Shown piece after piece: positions 1 through 9,056 of a stretch of 64,000 nucleotides of DNA (positions are counted from its first letter, which is position 1; every line of letters begins with the position of its first letter). The DNA is from Hygrophila difformis (taxonomy: Eukaryota > Streptophyta > Magnoliopsida > Lamiales > Acanthaceae): the NCBI GenBank assembly GCA_030278955.1, contig JAOANR010000014.1:388965-452964 (forward strand), written 5' to 3'. The translations under genes were made by a program, and so were the position numbers. The notes beneath the pieces are model-generated. The model did no database searches, was not told the DNA's origin, and was given only the letters and a program-made list of their open reading frames with translations.

Positions 1-339
1 ATATCATTTACCAATCATCATGTTTGGTTTTAAAACCCATGTTTTACTTATAAGTATACCACGCACAATGTGGGGTTTTACCATATTCAGCCTATATCTT
101 TTACCACACACTATATATCATTTTACCGTGATATACATGTATTGTTTACTACATAATGCATGAACTTTCTACCACAAACAACACTAACTTCTTACCATAT
201 GGCACAGAGTAGATGACGGTCATCCGAAATCGTCTCGTAGTCGTCTGGGTCTCTGTTGTTGACAGTGTGGGGCACACGGTCCTGGGCAATTAGGGACGCC
301 CGTCCCTAACCCGTCCTATATGAATTGATGAACAGAATC
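1..339. other. AT-rich intergenic DNA, no gene seen
   Basis: No open frame, RNA gene or clear transposon end was recognised here. The first 200 bases are AT-rich. Positions 200-305 are a more GC-rich block with several words of the type GACGGTC, CGTCC and GTCCC, and similar words return at 718-770, on the other side of the minisatellite. They could be the ends of one decayed element, but I could not show terminal inverted repeats or a target duplication. Confidence 0.4.
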
Positions 340-665
340 ACATGGGGACGTCCACATACCAATAACTTGGTAAAGACCAAATGATGTATGTGGTAAAGTA
401 CATACCAATAGCGTGGTAAACCACATACCATGAACTTGGTAAATATCATATGGTATCTGTGATAAATCATATTGGTAGTGTGGTAAACCACATACGAAGT
501 ACTTGGTAAAGACTATATGATATTTATGGTAAATCATATTGGTGTAGCGTGGTATACCACGAACTTGGTAAACACCATATAGTATATGTGGTAAACATAC
601 CAATACAATGATAGTCCACATACCAATAACTTTATAAAGACCAAATAATTTATGTGGTATGCACA
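340..665. repeat. Degenerate minisatellite, unit about 60-69 bp
   Basis: The word CTTGGTAAA recurs about every 60-69 bases and is followed each time by a variant of ACCATATGATAT and then GTGGTAAACCACATACC. About five diverged units are visible. Reading frames through this stretch on the minus strand are composition artefacts of the repeat and are not annotated as genes. Confidence 0.6.
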
Positions 666-699
666 TATCAATAGAGTATTGAAATATATATTTTATTTA

Positions 700-2060
700 A
701 GCTGTGGAAAACAGAAACTCGAGACGGTCATGTGGACAGTCCAAAATGATCGTCCTCTCCACCGTCCTCTTGTAAAAGTTTCAGAAAAATAATAGGTTAC
801 CATATTCCTGCTCACTCGATTACCACAATATAAGATAACAAGTTACTACAAAGGAATATTGTTGGATACCACTTTTCTACTTGGCTTGTGACCACATATT
901 TAAAATCAAATATTATAAAGCCAACATCTCCATCACATGCAATCAAAATCCAATATCCTTAGCTTAACATCCACTTTCCACCATCCAAAATCTAATATCC
1001 TAAACATTCGAAATCCACAAACGTGGTAGATGTGCATTCTCTTTACTTAATTTGGTGAAATGCCCCAATCCGGTTGCTTCTGACTTCTCTTTGGTCATCG
1101 GACCACCACACCTTTACCTCATCCACACGATCTTTCAAATATTTCACCGAGCACTGAATAGCTTGAATTCTATTCTCTTCGTGAAACCTATTAATAAACA
1201 AAAAATCCATCATTTGCAATCACATATACACTCAACTATACTTGAATCAAATCCATAACACAATAACAAAATTTTACCAATCCTAGCGTAGACAATCAAC
1301 TAATTCTAGCACAATACAATCTGTCCTTAATTATCTCAAAACTAACAATATATACAACCACAATGCAAAACAATAACATTCTTCAAATCAAACAACAATA
1401 TTCATCAAATTAGGGGTTCTTAACAAACAATATTATCCAAATATTTCATCTAACACCTTATGTGCAAATTATATTTTACAAACGCAAATCATTTCACTTT
1501 TGGTACAATTTCTCCAAATCAAATACATACACACAACTCTCACCAAAATGAATTCACAAATCACAAAGTCAACAAATCAAACACATAAACACAAGTCCAA
1601 TAAAACACATAATATCAAATCCCACAAAAATCAAACTCATTCTTCATACACTCTCAACATCCTAATCACCTAAACCACTATATTTAATCAACTATTTCTC
1701 ACAAATCCTAAACTACAAAATCAATCAAACCAACAAATTCAACCATTAATCATCCTAAATTAAATTTACAAATACTCATTAAATCATATCCCCACAAATC
1801 CCACGAATGTTTCATTACACAACTCAAAACTATTACAATATACAACTAAACATTGCAAAACACTACCTTTCTTCAATTATAAAAACAATGCTTGTTCAAA
1901 TTTGGGGATTCTAAACCAACAAAACTGTTGTAACATTTGATCGAACACATTATATGCAAATTTTATTCACAAACATTCATGAAATCATTTCTCCCACAGA
2001 AGGGGTACACCTAATGTAACAACTCTCGACATTCTCTCAGGGTGGTGAAGGGCCAAAAAG
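700..2060. other. AT-rich, CA-rich intergenic DNA with degenerate direct repeat
   Basis: No gene is recognised. Two stretches, roughly 1345-1500 and 1835-2000, resemble each other. Both contain a TATACAAC...TGCAAAACA block, a block around TTCAAAT(T)AGGGG/TTGGGG, and then TATGCAAATT. This suggests an old direct duplication with a period near 490 bases. Strand composition is strongly skewed to A and C on the plus strand. A 68-residue frame at 1052-1258 has no recognisable domain. Confidence 0.35.
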
Positions 2061-2667
2061 TTAACAATCAATGATCCAAAATCCTTACCTACAAGAAAAA
2101 CCTGTATGTAGCTTTTTTTGGATTAGGCATTACGACTATCCACAAAATCAAGATTAGTGTAAGTTTACACTTAATCATTGTGCTTGAGCTCAAAGCTTGG
2201 TTGACTCAATTTTATCAACTACAGAGTGCAGACAGATGCATTTATCTAATTTTGAAATTCAAGTTGATACCTTGGTTCCTATGCTCCATAGTATAAACTC
2301 TAAAGCAGTTTCAGCAACTAATCGAAAATAAATCAAAGACCTAGGACCAAATTCAATACCTCCAATGGTAGATTTAAGCAACAGAGACAAAACAGATTAA
2401 TTGACACAATAAATATCTACTGACAATTCTTCGAAGATACTCTGCAATGGTGTGGCCGTGGATGCTACTCTGCAATGCCCTTCATATCATGACCTACAAT
2501 TAAGCGTCAGGTGATTTGGGGAAAAGGAGGCGAATCGCCTTCTCAATTTGCTCTTCCGAAATACTGCGTAGGTGGGGAATCTGGGGGTTGGGGTTTTGTG
2601 AGTTGCTCTCAATTTCTTTTCCTCTTCTTCTTCGTTCTTTCTCTTTCGTCCTTCATCCCTTTCTCCC

Positions 2668-2712
<45 letters not shown>

Positions 2713-2986
2713 TTCGGTTCTGTTGTTTCGAAAATAATTACATAGTTTAGGTTTTTAATGATAATAGATTAGATTAAGGATAGTTTGGGGCCAAAACCTA
2801 AAGTCAAAACTTTAAGGAGAGTCCTATCTCTAAATATTTGAGTAAGGGTCTTTTATAAATGCAAAGTAAATTTATAGGGTCCTTCACTCTAATTTTTCCT
2901 TATTACAATTAATCTCATCCCATTAAATAATCAATGCTTAGAATTTATTACTTAATTTTATTAAAATCATATCAAATTAGATCAAA
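2061..2986. other. Intergenic DNA, no gene recognised
   Basis: No coding region could be supported. Positions 2500-2640 are less AT-rich than the surroundings and run into a pyrimidine tract, as a plant 5' leader or first exon might, but no conserved protein is encoded in any frame that I recognise. The segment ends at the Helitron 3' terminus at 2987. Confidence 0.3.
2672..2710. repeat. (TC)n microsatellite
   Basis: An uninterrupted run of about 19-20 TC dinucleotides, preceded by a C/T-rich tract from about 2620. Frames reading Leu-Ser repeats through it are artefacts. Confidence 0.95.
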
Positions 2987-3020
2987 CTAGTAATTAGCCC
3001 GTCGAGTCTCGACGGGCTAA
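2987..3020 (-). mobile_element. Helitron 3' terminus (hairpin plus CTAG)
   Basis: Read on the minus strand, a perfect 13-bp inverted repeat with a single-base centre (2994-3020) is followed three bases later by CTAG (2990-2987) and then by a T. This is the structure known for Helitron 3' ends: a GC-rich hairpin shortly before CTRR, inserted between host A and T. Decayed helicase coding pieces in the same orientation lie 1.6-3.1 kb further in (4630-6070), which supports the call. The matching 5' TC terminus was not found; it would be expected at or beyond 6.1 kb, where the satellite now starts. Confidence 0.75.
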
Positions 3021-3065
3021 CTATATATTTTATATAATATATCTAGTTATATTATATAAAGTAAT

Positions 3066-3074
3066 AATAAATTA
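3066..3074. repeat. 9-bp target site duplication, left copy
   Basis: AATAAATTA directly left of the Mutator-like element; the identical right copy is at 4243-4251. Confidence 0.85.
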
Positions 3075-4242
3075 GAGGTAATAACTAAAATAGGCCACCA
3101 GAAGGAGTCATTTCCACTTTTAGGCCACCATATTTTGATTTAGGGAAATAGGCCATTAGAAGGATTTTGGGCCTGAATTTAGGCCATTGGGCTGAAATTC
3201 GAGCCACGATGGCCTAAAAGTGGAAATGACTTTTTCTGGTGGCCTATTTTACTTTTTTTGAATTATTATTTTTTATTTTATGTAATTAAAATAAATAATA
3301 CTCATTCTGTGACATTATTTATGTACTACTTTCTTTTTTTTCTTGTTCCAACATTTTTTTATTTCATTTCCATTTAAAAATAATTAAATATTAATTGCAA
3401 ACATACCCATGTCCGAAAAATTCCTTGCATTTAATACTAATTATTCCTAGATAAAATACCATGTCCGAAAATTTTGGGATACTTATTTTATAATATATTT
3501 GAATTAATATTTATTTTATTTCTTATATTATTCCCCCCGTCCTATTAATAGTGTTAAAAAAAGGTAGCTTAAAAATTTATATAATGTGATTGTAATGAGC
3601 TACAATTTTTTTTTTAAAAAAAAATTGAGGAGTCATTGAAGGCCTGTAACAGGTGGTGGGAGCCCAAGCCACACAATTACAAAGGTGAGGGATAGGGGAC
3701 CGGGTGGGGATTCTAACCCCCAACTCCCAACTCCAACCTATAGGTTGGAGTTGAGAGACTTACCACTGAAGTAAATGCTCAACCCCATAATTTTAATTTA
3801 TTTATTTATTTCTGATTTACTGATATGTGGTTATAGGGTGGAATTGAATTATTAATGGTTGCGGGTAATTTGAAAGTTTAATATATTTATTTATTAATGT
3901 GTGGTGATGGGTAGGTTTGACAATTAATATTTAATTATTTTTTAAAATAAAAATGAAATAAAAATATTGGAACAAGAAAAAAAAAGAAAGTATGACATAA
4001 ATAATGACACAGAATGAGTATTATTTATTTTAATTACATAAAATAAAAGAATAATTGAAAAAAACTAAAATAGGCCACCAGAAGTAATCATTTCCACTTT
4101 TAGGCCATCGCGGCCCGAATTCCAGTCCAATGGCCTAAATTCAGGCCCGAAATCCTTCTAGTGGCATATTTTCCTAAATCAAAATATCGTGGCCCAAAAG
4201 TGGAAATGACTCCTTCTAGTGGCCTATTTTAGTTATTACCTC
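3075..4242. mobile_element. Non-autonomous Mutator-like element with long terminal inverted repeats
   Basis: The first about 345 bases and the last about 340 bases are inverted copies of each other. Both begin GAGGTAATAACTAAAATAGG and contain the AGGCCACCAGAAG and TGGAAATGA blocks twice. The element is flanked by a perfect 9-bp direct repeat, AATAAATTA, at 3066-3074 and 4243-4251. A 9-bp target duplication with long inverted ends is typical of the Mutator superfamily. There is no transposase frame inside. The middle carries a MITE-like segment (3530-3920) related to one at 36594, itself split by a SINE. Related but diverged GGCC-rich blocks occur at 53870-55160. The element sits inside the Helitron remnant and so is younger than it. 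Confidence 0.85.
3612..3788 (-). mobile_element. tRNA-derived SINE
   Basis: Read on the minus strand it starts with an A-box-like block containing TTCAGTGGTAAG (about 3775-3764). This is followed by a B-box-like GGTTAGAATCC about 55 bases on (near 3716-3706), then a body with TTTGTAATTGTGTGGCTTGGG, and it ends in a T/A-rich tail at about 3612-3625. A-box plus B-box spacing followed by a simple tail is the hallmark of tRNA-derived SINEs. Two relatives lie at 50205-50313 and 54690-54785, both also on the minus strand. Confidence 0.65.
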
Positions 4243-4251
4243 AATAAATTA
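4243..4251. repeat. 9-bp target site duplication, right copy
   Basis: AATAAATTA directly right of the Mutator-like element, identical to 3066-3074. Confidence 0.85.
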
Positions 4252-4629
4252 TATTTTAAGTAATAAAAAATGTAGTTATTTTATATATATATATACAAAA
4301 GATGGTGTATATAATAATATAATTTAATTATTTTAAAACTAACAAAGAAATCATATTATATCGTATTCTTTAGTTGTGGCTTGTACGATACAAATCTAAC
4401 AGATCAATAAAAATAATTATTAAAATAATATTTTTATTTAATTTAAAATTTAAATTAAGATAAAACAAAATTTAAATACAAGTATTAAGCATAATATAAA
4501 AAATTCCCTCACAATTGGCTGATAATTTAATTGTTGAAAATCTCATTGGTATGGGCTAGAATAGCACTATCTTTAAAATGTATGAATTTGAAGTGGTGCA
4601 GTTTATATTTGTATATGTACTCTAAAAAT

Positions 4630-5400
4630 GGCCGCTATAGGATCACTCGTAGAATTTATAAGAATATCGTCCGAAAATGTCACATCTGATTATACATCTC
4701 CAAAATCAATACCAACTTTACTGTCACCTACATCAAATATCCATTTTGCAAATTTTCTGTCATATATAAATTTCATTGTAAACAACATTTCTTGTGATAT
4801 CTTGAGTTAATCATTCTTAATTGCATATTAATACTTTGAGACACATCTTGCTTGTGACACGAAATATTGCAACATAACTGCTAAAAACTGGTTTTGAAAG
4901 ATAAAGCCCAACATTCTGTAAATGTTGACATTTAGTTTTGTTTATAATCATAGCAGAACAAACTGCGAGTAACAATTTTTTCATCTGAAATCAAATGAGA
5001 AATTTGATTAAATCAAATAGGCTCATAATCATTCTACCAATTAAGAATATTCTAGTTTCATGGTTTCCCGAAAATTAGTTTTAATCTCAACTATATGGTT
5101 CCGCATCTTGGTTACTACAACCTACTTCCATTGCATATTTATTTAATGGATCTATATTGATAAGAAGTATGACTATGCAACCCTCATTCAAATATATTTC
5201 ATGATTCGGTAATCCAAAGAATTAATCGTGCTTAGATATCCAGTAAAAATAATTCATAGCCAATATTTATGCTTTCATCGTCTTGACAAATATTGTTAGA
5301 ACTGATGTATATATATACATTTTCATTTGCAGACATACGTTCAATGATGTAATCATTGATCGTATCAACGACCTCATTGTTAGGGGTTAATATATAGTAA
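4630..5400 (-). pseudogene. Helitron Pif1-type helicase remnant, copy 1 (C-terminal part)
   Basis: On the minus strand, going downwards in coordinate, a decayed frame reads first TPNNEVVDTINDYIIERM (about 5380-5330). It then reads GLPNHEIYLNEG (about 5215-5180), and then AMIINKTKCQHLQNVGLYL and VAIFRVTSKMCLKVLIC (about 4960-4815). These correspond to the end of plant Helitron helicases (NEVV..IN, GLPNHxL, FAMTINKSQGQTL and YVAISRVTSxxGLKxLI). The helicase unwinds DNA for rolling-circle transposition. Several stops and frameshifts break it, and the conserved SQGQ is degraded to TKCQ. It is clearly dead. The call rests on motif recognition only. Confidence 0.75.
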
Positions 5401-5402
5401 CA

Positions 5403-5870
5403 ATGTCTGGATTTAAAATAGTGCAGTTTATAGGATCTCCCGTAGAGTTTATAAAATTATCTAACAATGTAACATCTAATTGTACATTTCCAAAATCAAT
5501 ACCAACTTTACCAATTACCATCACCTACATGAAATATTCATTGTGCAAATTTCTGTCATATATAATTTTCATTGTCAACAATATTTCTTGTTGTATCTTG
5601 AGTTAATCCATCTTAATTATATATTAATACTCCGAGTCCTCTCTTTCCAGTGACACGAGATATTGCAACTATCTGAAATGGGTAAGAACTGATTTTTCAA
5701 GATAGAGTCCAACAGATTAACATTGACTTTTTCTTTTTCTTTTCCTATAGTCATAGTAAAACAAACTACGCGCATGAACTTTTTCTCAGAAAATCGAATG
5801 GGGAATTTGGTTAATTCAGACGGACTCATAATTATTCTACGAATCAAGAATTTCATCCCAAAATTGAGCT
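5403..5870 (-). pseudogene. Helitron Pif1-type helicase remnant, copy 2 (C-terminal part)
   Basis: A second copy of the helicase C-terminal region, similar over about 450 bases to the DNA at 4565-5060. The minus-strand frame starting at 5856 reads SPSELTKFPIRFSEKKFMRV followed by VCFTMTIGK, matching the family's PFKFxRRQFPV..FAMTINK segment. After a frame change the pieces VAISRVTGK and LGVLIYN (about 5663-5615) match YVAISRVTS..GLKVLI. The remaining ORFs on the plus strand in 4628-4810 and 5403-5606 are shadows of this repeat. Confidence 0.75.
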
Positions 5871-5914
5871 TTGTTTTAATGAGAAGAAATGTTGAATAAT
5901 TTTACGGGGTAAGT

Positions 5915-6070
5915 TTTTTGCAGGTAGAATTCTCGTCATAATCTAGTGGAATACCAAGTCTAGAATGTGCAGTCCTACCTCTTGGAAGGATTAGAGGTGT
6001 TATTCCACTGGATGCTACAGGCAGCATAATATCACCTCTCACATTAAGGGCTAAACATAAAATTTTCTAG
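5915..6070 (-). pseudogene. Helitron Pif1-type helicase remnant (N-terminal helicase part)
   Basis: The minus-strand translation contains PVASSGITPLILPRGRTAHS followed by RLGIPLDYDENS, which is the well-conserved plant Helitron segment ASSGIAALLLPGGRTAHSRFxIPLxxxEN located after the Walker A loop. The Walker A itself is not visible. Compared with intact helicases, the stretch between this motif and the copy 2 C-terminus (5870) is deleted. The piece ends 100 bases before the satellite array begins, so the 5' half of the Helitron is missing or replaced. Confidence 0.75.
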
Positions 6071-6178
6071 ATAAATTATCAATAAATGTCTTGTCAGTTC
6101 CATCACATAAAGAAAAAGAAATCAACCCTCATCATTATCAACTATAGATATTATTTTATTATAAAAAAATTTATGCTC

Positions 6179-9056
6179 ATTCCAGTGCCATTTGAATGCA
6201 TTCAAATCTTCGTTTCGAGGCAGACTCGAACTATGCGAGTGAAAACTTTAGAATGAAAGATAATAACATTGGCCAAAGACGACATTCCAGTGCCACTCGA
6301 GTGAAACTCCAAACCGTTCAAGTGACCAAAAATTAGAGTGGTTAAAGACGGCATTCGAGTGGCACTCGCATGCCATTCGTGTGAGACTCGAAAATATTAG
6401 ACTAGCAAAAACTAGAGTGGTGAAGAAGGCATTCTAGTGCCACTTGAATGCATTCAAATATTCGTTTCGAGGCAAACTCGAACTATGCGAGTGAAAACTT
6501 TAGAATGAAAATTAATGAGATTGGTCAAAGACGACATTCCAGTGCCACTCGAGTGAAACTCCAATCAATTCACGTGGCCAAAAATTAGAGTGGTTAAAGA
6601 CAGCATTCGAGCGCCACTCGCATGCAATTCAAGTGAGACTCGAAAATATTAGACTAGCAAAAACTAGAGTGGTGAATAAGGCATTCTAGTACCACTTGAA
6701 TGCACTCAAATCTTCGTTTCGAGGCAGACTCAAACTATGCGAGTGAAAACTTTAGAATGAAAATTAATGAGATTGGTCAAGGACGACATTCCAGTGCCAC
6801 TCGAGTGAAACTCCAATCCGTTCACGTGGCCAAAAATTAGAGTGGCTAAAGACAACATTCGAGTGCCACTCGCATGCCATTCGTGTGAGACTAAAAAATA
6901 TTAGACTAGCAAAAATTAGAGTGGTGAATAAGGCATTCCAGTGCCATTTGAATGCATTCAAATCTTTGTTTCGAGGTAGACTCGAACCATGCGAGTGAAA
7001 ACTTTAGAATGACAATTAATGAGATTGGTCAAATACGACATTCCAGTGCCACTCGAGTGAAACTCCAAACTATTCAAGTGGCCAAAAATTAAAGTGGTTA
7101 AAGACGGCATTCGAGTGCCACACGCATGCTATTCGTTTGAGACTCGAAAATATTAGACTAGCAAAAACTAGAGTGGTGAATAAGGCATTCTAGTGCCGCT
7201 TGAATGCATTCAAATCTTCATTTCGAGGCAGACTCGAACCATGCGAGTGAAAACTTTAGAATGAAAGTAAATGAGATTGGTCAAAGACGACATTCCTGTG
7301 CCACTCAAGTGAAACTCCAATCCGTTCACGTGGCCAAAAATTAGAGTGGCTAAAGACAGAATTCGAGTGCCACTCGCATGCTATTCGTGTGAGAATAAAA
7401 AATATTAGACCAGCAAAAACTAGAGTGGTGAATAAGACATTCCAGTGCCGTTTGAATGCATTCAAATCTTCGTTTCGAGCCAGACTCGAACCATGCGAGT
7501 GAAAACTTTAGAATGAAAATTAATGAGATTGGTCAAAGACGACATTCCAGTGCCACTCGAGTGAAACTCCAATCCGTTCACGTGGCCAAAAATTAGAGTG
7601 GCTAAAGACAGCATTCGAGTGCCACTCGCATGCCATTCGTTTGAGACTCAAAAATATTAGACTAGCAAAAACTAGAGTGGTGAATAAGGCATTCCAGTGC
7701 CATTTGAATGCATTCAAATCTTCGTTTCGAGGCAGACTCGAACTATGCGAGTGAAAACTTTAGAATGAAAGATAATAACATTGGCCAAAGACGACATTCC
7801 AGTGCCACTCGAGTGAAACTCCAAACCGTTCAAGTGACCAAAAACTAGAGTGGTTAAAGACGGCATTCGAGTGGCACTCGCATGCCATTCGTGTGAGACT
7901 TGAAAATATTAGACTAGCAAAAACTAGAGTGGTGAAGAAGGCATTCTAGTGCCACTTGAATGCATTCAAATATTCGTTTCAAGGCAAACTCGAACTATGC
8001 GAGTGAAAACTTTAGAATGAAAATTAATGAGATTGGTCAAAGACGACATTCCAGTGCCACTCGAGTGAAACTCCAATCCATTCACGTGGCCAAAAATTAG
8101 AGTGGTTAAAGACAGCATTCGAGCGCCACTCGCATACCATTCAAGTGAGACTCGAAAATATTAGACTAGCAAAAACTAGAGTGGTGAATAAGGCATTCTA
8201 GTACCACTTGAATGCACTCAAATCTTCGTTTCGAGGCAGACTCGAACTATGCGAGTGAAAACTTTAGAATGAAAATTAATGAGATTGGTCAAGGACGACA
8301 TTCCAGTGCCACTCGAGTGAAACTCCAATCCGTTCACGTGGCCAAAAATTAGAGTGGCTAAAGACAGCATTCGAGTGCCACTCGCATGCCATTCGTGTGA
8401 GACTCAAAAATATTAGACTAGCAAAAATTAGAGTGGTGAATAAGGCATTCCAGTGCCATTTGAATGCATTCAAATCTTTGTTTCGAGGTATACTCGAACC
8501 ATGCGAGTGAAAACTTTAAAATGACAATTAATGAGATTGGTCAAATACGACATTCCAGTGCCACTCGAGTGAAACTCCAAACCGTTCAAGTGGCCAAAAA
8601 GTAAAGTGGTTAAAGACGGCATTCGAGTGCCACACGCATGCTATTCGTTTGAGACTCGAAAATATTAGACTAGCAAAAACTAGAGTGGTGAATAAGGCAT
8701 TCTAGTGCCGCTTGAATGCATTCAAATCTTCGTTTCGAGGCAAACTCGAACTATGCGAGTGAAAACTTTAGAATGACAGATAATAACATTGGCCAAAGAC
8801 GACATTCCAGTGCCACTCGAGTGAAACTCCAAACCGTTCAAGTGACAAAAAATTAGAGTGGTTAAAGACGGCATTCGAGTGGCACTCGCATGCCATTCGT
8901 GTGAGACTCGAAAATATTAGACTAACAAAAACTAGAGTGGTGAAGAAGGCATTCTAGTGCCACTTGAATGCATTCAAATATTCATTTCGAGGCAAACTCG
9001 AACTATGCGAGTGAAAACTTTAGAATGAAAATTAATGAGATTGGTCAAAGACGACA
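6179..9056. repeat. Satellite family A, 252-bp monomer, about 11.5 copies
   Basis: The landmark GAATGCATTCAAAT (or a one-base variant) occurs at 6194, 6446, 6698, 6950, 7202, 7454, 7706, 7958, 8210, 8462, 8714 and 8966, exactly 252 bases apart each time. Monomers differ by point changes and repeat as a set of six: the unit at 6194 (carrying GATAATAACATTGGCC) matches that at 7706, 6446 matches 7958, 6698 matches 8210 and 6950 matches 8462. This gives a 1512-bp higher-order unit. The unit at 8714 again looks like the one at 6194, so the last cycle is shortened to four. Each monomer contains three sub-blocks (about 105, 69 and 78 bases), each starting with a CATTC(G/C/T)AGTG word. Small frames on both strands close within each unit and are not genes. 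Confidence 0.95.

Noticed and set aside
2511..2750. 79-residue frame ending in Leu-Ser repeats
   Set aside because: Its second half is the (TC)n microsatellite and the first half matches nothing recognised.
6764..8473. Repeated minus-strand frames starting MNAFKWHWNALF
   Set aside because: The 252-base period keeps the frame, but every unit has a stop and the frame is explained by the satellite alone.
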